Shown here: positions 16,049 through 26,825 of the stretch, in pieces
How the letters are laid out: every line of letters begins with the position of its first letter
Position numbering within the stretch: the stretch's first letter is position 1
Origin: Streptomyces chattanoogensis
GTDB taxonomy: Bacteria; Actinomycetota; Actinomycetes; Streptomycetales; Streptomycetaceae
Assembly (NCBI RefSeq): GCF_001294335.1
Contig: NZ_LGKG01000157.1
Coordinates: 1 to 64,000 of the forward strand
DNA length: 64,000 nt
Reading direction: 5' to 3'
Notes under the pieces: generated by a model
What the model was told of the DNA's origin: nothing
Database searches by the model: none
Seen by the model: the letters and a program-made list of their open reading frames with translations, nothing else
Program-made: the position numbers and the translations under genes

Positions 16049-16309
16049 ATGGCTCCCTCACCAGCGAGGAGCGAGATGAACACCTCTAACGATCTTGTCG
16101 GTGGCGGGTCGTTGCCGTTGAGCGATGCGGCCGCTGTGGTCGACGAGGGCTGGGGACAGGGCGCGGCCGGTGGCCGCGCCCTGTTTGTCGTGGCCCAGCT
16201 CGCCGTGTGCCGAGGCTGCCGCTACGGCCGCCGCGGAACAACCATCTGGGGCGAACGGTCCCTCACCGCCACCACCGCACCTGCCGGGCTCCGGGAGGTG
16301 GAGACATGA
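16049..16309 (+). pseudogene. Degenerate HATPase C-terminus (relic of a phosphatase/kinase-like gene)
   Basis: The 86-codon frame ends with GGRALFVVAQLAVCRGCRYG and RRGTTIWGER, which align with the C-terminus of the downstream phosphatase (GGRGLYMVSQFAQLWGTRYH, ARGKTIWAEQ). No catalytic N-, G1- or G2-box remains. Its TGA overlaps the next start (ATGA at 16306). It may still be translated as a small coupled leader, but it is most simply the tail of a deleted paralogue. Confidence 0.5.
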
Positions 16310-18774
16310 CCCCCCGGATCTTCGGTGATCTTGCCGCGCCACAGGACGAGGCTTATGCCGTCATCGGCGCACGGGGCGTGGTGACGAGTTGGAGCCCGGG
16401 TGCCGAGCGCCTGCTCGGCTACCCCGCCGACGCCATCCTGGGGCGGCGCGGGACGGGCCTGCTGCAGGACGAGACTGATGCTCCCCGACTCGAGGAGCGC
16501 TGCCGGGCCGGGGAGCCCTTCCTCGGGCAGACGGCCCTACGCCATCGGGACGGCAGCCGCGTCGAGGTCGCTCTGCATGCCCAACGCCTCGTGTCCGCCG
16601 ACGGTGAGCCGCAGTGGCTGATTCGCGCGAACTCCGCTGATGCGGTGCGTCAGCAGAATCTCGGCCGTGCGCTCCTGAGGGGCCTGTTCACCGAATCACC
16701 CTTCCATATCGACGTCTTCGACGCCCGGCTGCACTACGTCGCGCAGAATGCGCGGCGCGTGAAAGGTTTCGCGTATCGGGATTTCGAGGGGCGCACCATG
16801 CGGGAAGTGGCTCCGGTCGGAGTGTTCGACATCGACGACTTCGAGGCCCGGCAGCGGAATGTCCTGGCCACCGGTGAGGCGCTGGTCGCAAACGAAGTGC
16901 ATGCACGCGATCCCGGGGACCCGGACCGGTACCGGGCCTTTTCCGAGACGATCGTTCCGCTGCGCAGCGATTCGAAGGAGGTGATCGGCCTGGCCCACGC
17001 GGTATTCGAAATCACCGACCGAGTCCGCGCCCGGGAGCGATTGGCACTGGTCAATGACGCCGGCTCGAAGATCGGCAGCACACTTGAGGTCCTGCGCACC
17101 GCACAGGAGCTGACCGACGTGGCGATCCCGGTCTTTGCCGACCACGCCTACGTCGACCTGCTGGACCCCGTCTTCGGGGGCGAGGAACCCGTGGCCGGTC
17201 CCGTCGACGAGACGGTTCCGCTACGCCGCGTGGCGAGTTCATCGGTCCGTGACGGGCCGGTGGAGGAAGCGGTCGTCACGGGGGACATCGATCTGTTCAC
17301 CTCCGGAGTGAGCTCCGTGTTCACCCGGGCGCTGGCCAGTGACGAGCCCCTGCTCCTGACCCGCAGCGAGGTGATCGCCGAACTGGCCGCGACCGATTCC
17401 CGCCTGGCCTCGCGTGCCGAAGAATTCGGCGTCCACTCGTGGCTGCTGGTGCCGATGTTCGCACGAGGCGCCGCGCTGGGCGTGGTGGTCTTCGAACGCT
17501 TCAGAGGTGAGCACGGCTTCGAGGCGGACGATGTGCTGCTCGCCGAGGACGTGGTGGCACGGGCCGCCGTATGCGTCGACAACGCCAGGCGGTACACCCG
17601 CGAGCGGACGACGGCGTTGGCGCTGCAACGCAGTCTGCTGCCGCAGCGGATGCCCGTGCTCAGTGCCGTCGAGGCCGCCTCGCGCTACCTGCCGGCGAGC
17701 GGCCGAACGGTGCTGGGAGGCGCCTGGTTCGACGCGATCTCGCTGTCGGGCGCACGCGTCGCGCTGGTGGTGGGAGACGTACCCGGAAACGACCTGCACT
17801 CGGCCGTGACGATGGGTCGGCTACGGACCGCAGTGCGCACACTCGCGGACCTCGACCTGTCGCCCGAGGAACTCCTCACCCACCTGGACGACCAGGTCAA
17901 CCGATTCCACGACGAGCACGGAGAAGGCATTGCGGGCAGAGCGGTCGGGACCACGTGCGTGTACGCGGTCTTCGACCCCCTCACACGGCGCTGCACCGTG
18001 GCCCGCGCAGGGCATCCGGCACCCGCACGCGTACGCGCGGACGGGCAGGTCGAATTCCTCGATCTGCCCGACGGTCTCCCCCTCGGCCGTGGCGGAGCAC
18101 CCTTCGAAAAAGGCGAAGCGACACTGGACGACGGAGATCTGCTCGTCCTGCACACCGATGGCTCACCCACCGGGCAGGGCCAGGGCGCCGAGACGAACCT
18201 CGCGTCGCTCCGCGAGGCGCTGTCCGGCGCGGGGCTCAACCCCGCTCAACGGCTCGATGACATCTGCGACACGATCATGGGCCACCTTTCCCCCGCCCGT
18301 CGGCAGGACGACGTGGCGCTGCTCGTAGCGCGGGTACGCGGCCTTGAGCCGGACCGACACGTCACCTGGGATCTGGCGGACGATCCCGCAGTCGTGAGCG
18401 AAGCACGTGCCCTGGCCATCGGGAAACTGCAGGAATGGGGCCTGGAAGACCTGGAATTCACCACAGAACTTCTGGTCAGCGAACTGGCCACCAATGCCAT
18501 CCGCTATGGCAGCCCACCCATCCAGCTGCGGCTCATCCGAGACCGCAACCTCATCTGCGAGGTCTCCGACAGCAGCAGCACCTCTCCCCATATCCGCCGC
18601 GCCCTTGATACCGACGAAGGAGGACGCGGCCTCTACATGGTCTCTCAGTTCGCCCAGCTCTGGGGCACCCGCTATCACGCCCGCGGCAAGACCATCTGGG
18701 CCGAACAAGCCCTCCCCATGGCGCGCCTGCCATTACCGAACAGCTCTGACGGCAACGTGACAGGGCCGGCGTGA
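16306..18774 (+). CDS. PAS-PAS-GAF-SpoIIE phosphatase with C-terminal HATPase
   Basis: The ATG at 16306 follows GGAGGTGGAG. The protein has 822 aa. The first PAS domain (VVTSWSPGAERLLGYPADAILG) is at about 20-130 and a second PAS at about 135-250 (FHIDVFDARLHYVAQNARRVKGF). A GAF domain lies at about 255-430. A PP2C/SpoIIE phosphatase lies at about 440-660 (LQRSLLPQRMP, GGAWFDAISLSG, VGDVPGNDLHSA, VARAGHPAPARVR, GDLLVLHTDG, DDVALLVARV). An anti-sigma-like HATPase follows at about 690-800 (ELLVSELATNAIRYG, GRGLYMVSQFA, GKTIWAE). Such proteins tune anti-sigma/anti-anti-sigma switches in response to small signals. Confidence 0.9.
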   Translation: MTPRIFGDLAAPQDEAYAVIGARGVVTSWSPGAERLLGYPADAILGRRGTGLLQDETDAPRLEERCRAGEPFLGQTALRHRDGSRVEVALHAQRLVSADGEPQWLIRANSADAVRQQNLGRALLRGLFTESPFHIDVFDARLHYVAQNARRVKGFAYRDFEGRTMREVAPVGVFDIDDFEARQRNVLATGEALVANEVHARDPGDPDRYRAFSETIVPLRSDSKEVIGLAHAVFEITDRVRARERLALVNDAGSKIGSTLEVLRTAQELTDVAIPVFADHAYVDLLDPVFGGEEPVAGPVDETVPLRRVASSSVRDGPVEEAVVTGDIDLFTSGVSSVFTRALASDEPLLLTRSEVIAELAATDSRLASRAEEFGVHSWLLVPMFARGAALGVVVFERFRGEHGFEADDVLLAEDVVARAAVCVDNARRYTRERTTALALQRSLLPQRMPVLSAVEAASRYLPASGRTVLGGAWFDAISLSGARVALVVGDVPGNDLHSAVTMGRLRTAVRTLADLDLSPEELLTHLDDQVNRFHDEHGEGIAGRAVGTTCVYAVFDPLTRRCTVARAGHPAPARVRADGQVEFLDLPDGLPLGRGGAPFEKGEATLDDGDLLVLHTDGSPTGQGQGAETNLASLREALSGAGLNPAQRLDDICDTIMGHLSPARRQDDVALLVARVRGLEPDRHVTWDLADDPAVVSEARALAIGKLQEWGLEDLEFTTELLVSELATNAIRYGSPPIQLRLIRDRNLICEVSDSSSTSPHIRRALDTDEGGRGLYMVSQFAQLWGTRYHARGKTIWAEQALPMARLPLPNSSDGNVTGPA

Positions 18775-18821
18775 ACTTGTTCCGCCTGTCCGACGCACGG
18801 AATGTGACACAGGAGGATGCG

Positions 18822-19880
18822 ATGTCTCTCACCCTCGACACTTACCGGCTGCTGGGCCGCTCAGGTCTGCGGGTCTCGCCGCTGGCGCTGGGCACCATGA
18901 CCTTCGGTGCCGACTGGGGGTGGGGTGCCGACACTGACGAGGCGCGCCAGCTGTTCGAGACCTACGTCGAGCGCGGCGGCAACTTCATCGACACTGCCAG
19001 CATGTACACCGACGGCAGCTCCGAGCGGCTGCTGGGCAAATTCACCAGCGACAACCGCGAAAGCCTGGTGCTGGCAACGAAATACGTGGCCCTGCGCCGA
19101 CCGCGCGACCCGAACTCCGGTGGCAGTCACCGTAAGAGCATGTTCGCCTCGGTGGAATCGAGTCTGCGACAGCTGAATACGGATTACATAGATCTGCTGT
19201 ACGTGCACGCGTGGGATTCCGTGACCCCGGTGGAGGAGATCCTGCGCGGCCTCGACGACCTGGTCCGCCAGGGCAAGGTGCTGTACGTGGCGATCTCGAA
19301 CACGCCCGCCTGGCAGGTCTCGCGCATGCAGACCATCGCCGATCTGCGCGGGTGGTCGCCGCTGGTGGCACTGCAGATCGAATACAGCCTGATCGAACGG
19401 ACCGTCGAGCGCGATCTGATTCCCATGGCGCGCGAAATGGGGCTGAGCGTGATCGCATGGTCACCGCTGGCCAGCGGGATGCTCACCGGCAAATACAGCC
19501 GCGCCGACCTGGCTGAGCAGCCCGCCGCCGCCTCGCCCGAAGGAACCCGCAAGAACTTCGCGCGCGCCCACGGCTATCTCACCGAGCGCGGTCTGGCGAT
19601 CGCCGATGTGGTGAAAGAGATCGCGGCCCAACTGGGCAAGAAGCCGTCGCAGGTCGCCCTCGCCTGGATCTTGCAGAACCCCGACGTGACGGCACCGATC
19701 GTCGGCGCCCGGACCCCGGCGCAGCTGGAGGACAACCTCGGTGCCCTGGACGTCGCATTCGATGCCGCTCACCTCGCCCGCCTGGACGAGGCCAGCGCCA
19801 TCGACCTCGGCTTCCCCCACGAGCTCCTGGCCCGCAACCGCAACACCATGTTCGGCGACCTGAAAGTCGAATCCCGCTGA
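18822..19880 (+). CDS. Aldo/keto reductase
   Basis: The ATG at 18822 follows AGGAGG. The protein has 352 aa. It is an AKR TIM barrel: LGRSGLRVSPLALGTMTFG, FIDTASMYTDGSSERLLGKF (catalytic Asp and Tyr), LATKYV (catalytic Lys), DYIDLLYVHAWD (His), ALQIEYSLIER, and the nucleotide-binding end VTAPIVGARTPAQLEDNL. The substrate is not predictable. It lies about 50 bp after the phosphatase gene and before a cluster of gene relics. Confidence 0.9.
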   Translation: MSLTLDTYRLLGRSGLRVSPLALGTMTFGADWGWGADTDEARQLFETYVERGGNFIDTASMYTDGSSERLLGKFTSDNRESLVLATKYVALRRPRDPNSGGSHRKSMFASVESSLRQLNTDYIDLLYVHAWDSVTPVEEILRGLDDLVRQGKVLYVAISNTPAWQVSRMQTIADLRGWSPLVALQIEYSLIERTVERDLIPMAREMGLSVIAWSPLASGMLTGKYSRADLAEQPAAASPEGTRKNFARAHGYLTERGLAIADVVKEIAAQLGKKPSQVALAWILQNPDVTAPIVGARTPAQLEDNLGALDVAFDAAHLARLDEASAIDLGFPHELLARNRNTMFGDLKVESR

Positions 19881-19965
19881 GCCGCGAGTATGTGCGCAAG
19901 GGCACCGAGATCAGCGGCCCGACCCGAGCGGCGTTCGCCGTGGCGTCTGCAGGTGTGGCCGCCCG

Positions 19966-20395
19966 TCAGGCGGGTGGGTCGGCCAGGTCGGCGTATACGT
20001 CACGGTAGAACTCGCGGATCCAGCCCAGCTGGGCCGCGTCGTCGGACTCCTCGGTCCAGGTCGTCAGGAAGATGGCCTTCATGACCGCGTCGCGTTGGGC
20101 GACGGCGGTGGCCTCCGGCGGTACCGCGTTGACCTGGCCGCCGTACCCGGCGAGCATCAGCAGGCCGGTCGGGCTGGCGTCGGGGTCGGTCAAGTACCGC
20201 TAGATCGTGCCGAGTTGGGTGTCAGTGAAGCAGCGGCGCAGGTATCCGGCCTTGTTCTTGAACCGGCGGGTGATTGCGTCGCCGGTCTGACCGGTGCCCG
20301 GCCGGGTCGTCGGATGCAGCCACGGCAACGTGCGCCGAGTCTCGCTCGGCGTGGTGCCGGTGCCCGCTGTCACCGCGGTCACCACGTCGATCACT
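19966..20395 (-). pseudogene. FAD-linked oxidase (BBE type), C-terminal relic with an internal stop
   Basis: The terminal part GYGGQVNAVPPEATAVAQRD, AIFLTTWTEE and LGWIREFYRDVYADL is the berberine-bridge-type C-terminus of flavin oxidases. Reading upstream in the same frame, RFKNKAGYLRRCFTDTQLGTI is followed by a TAG at about 20202 and then RYLTDPDASPTG, so the gene is interrupted by a nonsense codon. The FAD-binding half is absent. Confidence 0.7.
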
Positions 20396-20632
20396 GGGTC
20401 GATGTGCGCCGTCGGGGATGTCGCCAGGGCCGGCCGTGTGCAGGCCGTACGGGGTGCCTCTCGTTGGGCGGGTTCTGGCGGTTTCACGGCCGAGGCGTGA
20501 GCCCGAGGAGAGTTCGAGCAGCGGCCTCCTTCTTGGACGTCGTCGGCAGTTTCCCGGAGTAGGCATGTGGCTCGCTCGTGCATCGGAACGGTGTGAAGCA
20601 GACCCTTTACGGGTGCAACTTGATCGTCTTCT
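20396..20632. other. No recognisable gene
   Basis: A short stretch between two gene relics with no coding signal; probably junction DNA from deletions in the island. Confidence 0.3.
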
Positions 20633-20740
20633 GTGGCCATGGCCGCCGAGGCGGCCGAGTTGATCAGCGCTGACTTCCAGAAGGGCTTCATCAAGGTAGA
20701 GGTCATTTCCTTCGCCGGCCCGGTCGAGGTCGGCTCGGTA
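20633..20740 (+). pseudogene. YchF-like GTPase, C-terminal relic
   Basis: AAEAAELISADFQKGFIKVE followed by VISF resembles the TGS-domain segment of YchF/Obg-like ATPases (APEAAGxIHTDFxKGFIKAEV). Only about 35 codons remain. The sequence then runs directly into integrase sequence at about 20736, so a deletion has fused two unrelated genes. Confidence 0.5.
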
Positions 20741-21419
20741 CCCGGCTCAGGTTGTCCGACTGCTCGCGGCGGTTGGCCAGCAGTGCGGGCGCGGTCCTCA
20801 CCTCGAGGCGTTCTTCGGCTGCATGTACTACGCGGCCATGCGGCCGGCGGAGGTCATCCACCTCCGGCTCGAACAGTGCCATCTGCCCAAGACCGGGTGG
20901 GGGATGCTCAACCTGTCGGGCGGAGTCGTCACCGCAGGAAAGGAATGGACGGACGACGGTGCGGTGCACGAGGTGCACTCGCTCAAGCGCCGTGCGGCTA
21001 CCGCGACCCGGCCAGTGCCCATCCCGCCGCAGTTCGTACGCATCCTCCGTGCACACATCGAACGGTTCGGCGTGGCGCCGGACGGCCGACTGTTCCGGAA
21101 CCAGGCCGGCAACTACGTGGACGCGTCTGCGTATGGCATTACGTGGGCGCGGGCACGGAAGTACGTGCTGACCCGCACGGAACTCGCCTCCGGGCTGGCC
21201 AAGCGGCCCTACGATCTCCGGCACGCCGGGATCTCGTTCTGGTTGTACTCCGGTGTGGACCCGGCCGAATGCGCTCGCCGCGCGGGCCAGAGCATCGAGG
21301 TCCTCTTCCGGCATTACGCCAAGTTCCTGGATGGCGTCAGGGAGCAGGCCAACCGGCTGATTGAGCAGTCCATGCAGGAGTGGGACCGCGTCAGCCAGGG
21401 CGCGGCGCCTGAGGGGTGA
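20736..21419 (+). pseudogene. Tyrosine integrase, 5'-truncated (catalytic domain only)
   Basis: Integrase sequence begins at RYPAQVVRLLAAVGQQCGRG and the first possible start is the ATG at 20823 (198 aa), which has no ribosome binding site. The catalytic residues are present: Arg in MRPAEVIHLRLEQ, PYDLRHAGISFW, and Tyr in LFRHYAKF. The N-terminal about 180 residues (arm- and core-binding) are missing because of fusion to a YchF relic. It lies about 165 bp from the dehydrogenase 3'-end att site, as integrase genes do. The terminator at 21534-21574 follows. Confidence 0.75.
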
Positions 21420-21581
21420 GTCGGGGTTTTGGTCCGTGACTGGTCCGGAAGAGCTGGTCAGGAGCGGGATAGCGGTGGGAGGAACTGGGAGTTACGACGT
21501 AAACCGGGCCCTGCTCTGAGCGGGCCGAGCGGAAGGCGCCTGACGGGCAAAAGCCCAGGTCAGGCGCCTTTTTTCGTGCCT
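21213..21581. repeat. Right copy of the 370-bp direct repeat
   Basis: This is the counterpart of 501-870, covering the integrase C-terminus, spacer and terminator. It continues without interruption into the dehydrogenase 3' end, unlike the left copy, which is split by the transposon. Confidence 0.85.
21534..21574 (+). terminator. Rho-independent terminator between integrase and dehydrogenase
   Basis: An AGGCGCCTGAC stem and its complement (21559-21569) are followed by six T. It probably works in both directions between two convergent genes. Confidence 0.8.
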
Positions 21582-23105
<1,524 letters not shown>

Positions 23106-23204
23106 GGTGCGGCCTCCCCATCGCTCTCGACGTGGTGCCCGGCGCCTCCGGTGCGACGGGCGTTGCGCGCAGGGTAGAGAGGCGAAGGTTGCGCGAACGT
23201 TGCG

Positions 23205-23522
23205 TCACGGGCCGAGGGACTCCGCCTGCCGTTCCACGACCAGCAGGGTTCCGCGGCTTCCCGGGCGCACCGCGTGCGGGGTGTCCGCGGGGACCACGTA
23301 GAGCTCGCCCGGCCCGACCGGCACGCGGGTGCCGTCGACGTCGAGTTCGAGCCGGCCGTCGAGGACGAGCAGCGCCTCGGCGTCGTCGTGGCGCTCCTCC
23401 GCGACGGGCAGCTCGTTCATCCGCAGCACCTTCACCACGGCCGAGCCGACCCGGCCGAGCGGCAGCGAGCGCCACTCCTGGGGAAGGGCGGCGGTGGCGT
23501 CCGTCAGGTTGACCAGGCTCAT
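23205..23522 (-). CDS. Small cupin-domain protein
   Basis: The ATG at 23522 follows GGAGGAG. The protein has 105 aa. A single cupin barrel contains ERHDDAEALLVLDGRLELDV and PGELYVVPADTPHAV, with histidine and glutamate metal ligands. It lies about 100 bp upstream of the dehydrogenase gene on the same strand and is likely co-regulated. Substrate unknown. Confidence 0.8.
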   Translation of the reverse strand: MSLVNLTDATAALPQEWRSLPLGRVGSAVVKVLRMNELPVAEERHDDAEALLVLDGRLELDVDGTRVPVGPGELYVVPADTPHAVRPGSRGTLLVVERQAESLGP

Positions 23523-23660
23523 GGCATGCTCCTCCGGACGGCCCGGCGGGAAACCGACGGCCGTCCTCAGTGGTTCGGGGGATGCCGAAGAGGCTAGGTG
23601 ACCTGCGGGGACGGTGGGTCGACCGTTTGGCAAAGGATGCTGACGGACCGCCTAGGGGGC

Positions 23661-23710
23661 GTCGTCACATTGGGGTGTCATCGCATGGGGTGTCGTCACA
23701 TTGGGGCGTC
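23661..23710. repeat. Short tandem repeat at the 3' end of the GAF regulator gene
   Basis: GTCGTCACATTGGGG(T/C)GTC occurs at 23661-23679 and 23692-23710, with a degenerate third unit (ATCGCATGGGGTGTC) between them. It lies just beyond the stop at 23712. It is not a hairpin. Confidence 0.5.
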
Positions 23711-23711
23711 G

Positions 23712-24992
23712 TCACCTTCGCGCCTGGTGCCCCGCGGCCCCGTCCGTCAGCCCGTACTCCGCCCGCAGCCGGCCGGCCGCGGCGAGCGGGGCGGTGCGTG
23801 CCGGGGAGCGGTGCGGCAGGGCGTGCGCCAGGGCCTCCCAGATTTCCAGGTCGTGCTCGCCCCAGGGGGTCGCCGACCACTGGCGCAGCAGATCGGGTTC
23901 CCGGGCGCCGAGCAGGGCGCACCGCAGCCGGCCCTCGAGCGCCGTGCGCAGCCGCCGTACCCCGGGTGCCTCCGACAGCGGCAGCAGCGGACCGTGGTAG
24001 GTATCCAGCGCGGCCATGACCTCCCCGGCGGTCAACTCCGCCTCCACCGTGGCGAGATCGGTGTCGACGGGGCGGGTCAGACGGTACGGCCGCGAGCCGA
24101 GCAGCGGGCCGACGAGCCGCCGCAGCCGGGACAGCTCGGCCCGCAGCGTGACCGGGCTGATCTCGCGCTCGCCGTAGAGGAGTACCGCGAGGTGCTCACC
24201 CGTCAGGCCCTCCGGGTGACGGGTGAGCAGCACCATGATCTCGCTGTGCCGTGGGCCCAGCCGCAGCCGCCTGCCGTCCGTCACCAGCAGCGCCTCGTCC
24301 CGGCCCAGCGCGGACAGACACACCACCGGCTCCGGTGCCCCGCACGCGAGATGGGCCTCGGCGGCGCGGGCGGTGGCCTGCACCAGGGCGAGGCTGTGCG
24401 GACCGGCCAGATGATCGCCGCCGGTGATGTCCACGGCGCCCAGCAGCCGGCCGGTCCGGGGGTCGTGCAGCGGGGCCGCGGCACAGGTCCAGCGCTGCAC
24501 CCGGCGGTTGTAGTGTTCCGCGGCGAAGATCTGCACGGGGTGACCGGCGGCGAGCGCGGTGCCGGGTGCGTTGGTGCCGGCGTGCCGTTCGTCCCAGCGT
24601 GCGCCGACGACGAAGTTCATCCGCTCCGCCTGGCGCCGTACCCCGGGGTGCCCCTCGACCCACAGCATCCGCCCCTGGGGATCGCAGACGGCCATCAGAT
24701 GGGCGCCGTCCTGCGCGATGCTGCCCAGCAGCTCCCGGAAGACCGGCATGGCGCGGGCCAGCGGATGCCGGTCGCGGTAGGCGCACAGCGCGGATTCGTC
24801 CAGCTCGATGGGCGCCGCAGCGTCCGATGCCGCCCGCGCCCGCGCCGAGCGGCGCCAGGAGTCCGCCACCACCTGGCGTACGGGCGGTGCCACCGTCCCG
24901 CCGGCCAGGAACGCCTCATGGGCCCGTCGCACCCTGCGGGTGTGTGCCACCGGGTCGGCGCCCGACTCCAGCGCCAGCCAAGGGTTGACCAC
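23712..24992 (-). CDS. GAF-domain transcriptional regulator (AcoR-like without AAA domain)
   Basis: The protein has 426 aa. The N-terminal region (VRQVVADSWRRSARA) and the GAF domain (LMAVCDPQGRMLWVEGH, NFVVGARWDERHAGTNAPGTAL, RWTCAAAPLHDPRTGRLLGAVDITG) match the sensor part of acetoin/aldehyde-type regulators. No AAA+ domain follows. The C-terminal half has an OmpR-like or helix-turn-helix region (LGPRHSEIMVLLTRHPEGLTGEHLAVLLYGE, ISPVTLRAELSRLRRLVG). It probably activates the neighbouring aldehyde dehydrogenase gene. Confidence 0.8.
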   Translation of the reverse strand: MVNPWLALESGADPVAHTRRVRRAHEAFLAGGTVAPPVRQVVADSWRRSARARAASDAAAPIELDESALCAYRDRHPLARAMPVFRELLGSIAQDGAHLMAVCDPQGRMLWVEGHPGVRRQAERMNFVVGARWDERHAGTNAPGTALAAGHPVQIFAAEHYNRRVQRWTCAAAPLHDPRTGRLLGAVDITGGDHLAGPHSLALVQATARAAEAHLACGAPEPVVCLSALGRDEALLVTDGRRLRLGPRHSEIMVLLTRHPEGLTGEHLAVLLYGEREISPVTLRAELSRLRRLVGPLLGSRPYRLTRPVDTDLATVEAELTAGEVMAALDTYHGPLLPLSEAPGVRRLRTALEGRLRCALLGAREPDLLRQWSATPWGEHDLEIWEALAHALPHRSPARTAPLAAAGRLRAEYGLTDGAAGHQARR

Positions 24993-25080
24993 CTGTCACC
25001 TCTTCGCCTACGGATGTGTCCACGGATCGCGACCTCGCACGCCGATGGTGCTCGTACGGGACTCAGCCGTAAACCCCGCG

Positions 25081-26073
25081 TCAGGTGCGGGCGCCGCGAC
25101 GGCCGCCGGCCTCCAGCCGCAGCCCGTCCGCGACGATCAGATCCGAGGTGACCTGGGCCTGCTCGGCCTCCACATCGGTCATGAAGACGAAGGGCGGCAC
25201 GACCGGTGGTACCGGCAGGGTGTCGGGGGTGAAGGTCAGACAGACCACGCCTTCCAGGCAGCCGCTGAACTTGGTGAGGTAGAGGACCACCTCGCCGTCG
25301 AGCTTCAACGAGTCGGCGTTCAGGCGGAGTTGGGGGCCTTTGCTGTCGTGGGTGAGGAGGCGGTAGTCGGTGAGGGAGGCGGCCTTCATCTTCAGGACCA
25401 TGACTTTCAGGGGGCCGCCGGCCGTCGGGATCTCGGTGACCCCGGCGAGGGTGAATCCCTGCGGTGCGAACAGGGTCGTCTGCACGGTCGGCGGGGCCGG
25501 GGGCGCGGGGATCCCGGCCGCGCCGGCCTTCTGCGCCGGGCCGCCGACAGCGGTGAACAGCGCGAGGGGCAGGCCGACGGCGAGGACCCTGCTGCCGGTG
25601 CCACGGCGGGCCGGTGCGGGGTCCGTGCCGTCCCCGGACCCGGCGGCGGTGCCGCCCTCCGCGGCATCCCGGACCGGAGTCCACCCGAACCCCATCGCAC
25701 TGCCCGCGATCCCCAGGCCCATGCCCACCAGAAAGCCGCCGAGGTTGGTCGCGGCGAAGGAGAGCACGGAAAGGATCAGCGCGTTGATGCTCACATAGTG
25801 GTGCGCGGCCGGTGCGCACCACAGGAAGATCCCCGCGGCCATCAGCGCCAGCCCGATGCCGAGGGCGGCCAGCCCGCCGAGCCCCAGGCTCACCAGCACG
25901 GTCAGCGGCGACAGCGGGACCAGCAGCAGTTCGGCCCCGCCGAGCAGAAGCAGCAGACCGGCCCAGAACGGCCGGGTCCGCCGCCAGCTCCGCAGCGCCG
26001 CCCGCCGCTCGGGCCAGGGCAGCGTCCGTTCGAGCCGCGCGCCCCACCGGGCGCGGTGCGCGCTCAGAAACAC
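25081..26073 (-). CDS. DUF6114 membrane protein
   Basis: The protein has 330 aa. The N-terminal part (RTRPFWAGLLLLLGGAELLL) and three or four further helices form the DUF6114 region. The C-terminal half (about 200-330) is a periplasmic-type region with CLEGVVCLTFTPDTLP and a variable proline-rich linker. It overlaps the DUF6230 gene by 10 bp, a pairing conserved in Streptomyces. Function unknown. Confidence 0.75.
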   Translation of the reverse strand: MFLSAHRARWGARLERTLPWPERRAALRSWRRTRPFWAGLLLLLGGAELLLVPLSPLTVLVSLGLGGLAALGIGLALMAAGIFLWCAPAAHHYVSINALILSVLSFAATNLGGFLVGMGLGIAGSAMGFGWTPVRDAAEGGTAAGSGDGTDPAPARRGTGSRVLAVGLPLALFTAVGGPAQKAGAAGIPAPPAPPTVQTTLFAPQGFTLAGVTEIPTAGGPLKVMVLKMKAASLTDYRLLTHDSKGPQLRLNADSLKLDGEVVLYLTKFSGCLEGVVCLTFTPDTLPVPPVVPPFVFMTDVEAEQAQVTSDLIVADGLRLEAGGRRGART

Positions 26074-26705
26074 CGGTCGCCGTCCAGGCTCACGCTCACC
26101 CGCAGCCCCTTGAGCCGGAAGTTGCCGCCGGTGGCCGACCAGGCATGCGACCTCACCCCGGCGACCTCGATGTTCCCGGCCTGCAGCCCGAACTTCCCCT
26201 TGGGGCCCCTGACCCCCGGTACGGCATCGAGCGAGGCGGCGTCCCGTCCGATCTGGGCCGTACCGAAACGGGCGTCGCCCACCAGGTCCTCACCGTCGAT
26301 GACCAGGCTGTCGGCGGACACCGCACCGGCCTTGCCGCCCGCCGTCAGCTTGAACACCACGGTGCCGACCGGCGTTTCGACCTGCGCCGACTGGCAGATG
26401 TCGGTGAGTGTGGCCCGGCCGATGCCGAGCAGCGCGACGGGGTGGCCCCGGCCGTCGGCGTCGCGGTCGGTGTGCACGTACGAGGCGAGGCCGTTGCTGG
26501 TCAGCCTGCCCGACGCCACCTGGAAGTGGGTGCCGGAGACGGCGAACGACGCCGCCAGCGCGCCCTGGGCCATCACCGTCGCCAGCGCACCCACGGCGAG
26601 CACGGCGGGTAGCGCCACCACGGCGGTCTTCTTCCAGGAGGTGCGCCCCTCGGGCGGGATGCGCGCGGCGAGCGGTGCGGTCGGTGTGCGGGGCGTAGAG
26701 CTCAT
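26064..26705 (-). CDS. DUF6230 secreted or membrane-anchored protein
   Basis: The start at 26705 follows GGGGAGGA, giving 213 aa. One N-terminal membrane segment (TAVVALPAVLAVGALATVMAQGALA) is followed by a beta-rich domain (ASFAVSGTHFQV, GIGRATLTDICQS, LVIDGEDLVGDARFG, FGLQAGNIEV) with two cysteines. It is the usual partner of DUF6114 and is divergent from a TetR gene, which may control it. Confidence 0.75.
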   Translation of the reverse strand: MSSTPRTPTAPLAARIPPEGRTSWKKTAVVALPAVLAVGALATVMAQGALAASFAVSGTHFQVASGRLTSNGLASYVHTDRDADGRGHPVALLGIGRATLTDICQSAQVETPVGTVVFKLTAGGKAGAVSADSLVIDGEDLVGDARFGTAQIGRDAASLDAVPGVRGPKGKFGLQAGNIEVAGVRSHAWSATGGNFRLKGLRVSVSLDGDRCF

Positions 26706-26825
26706 TGCGTCCTCCCCGGGGCAGCGGCCGACCGTCCGGGGGATCCGGAGAGGTTCATGACGGTCTGTCATACTGCCGGAAAAATCTAGGTAGTTGACGA
26801 CTTCAGTGGGAGACTAGGGCCGATT

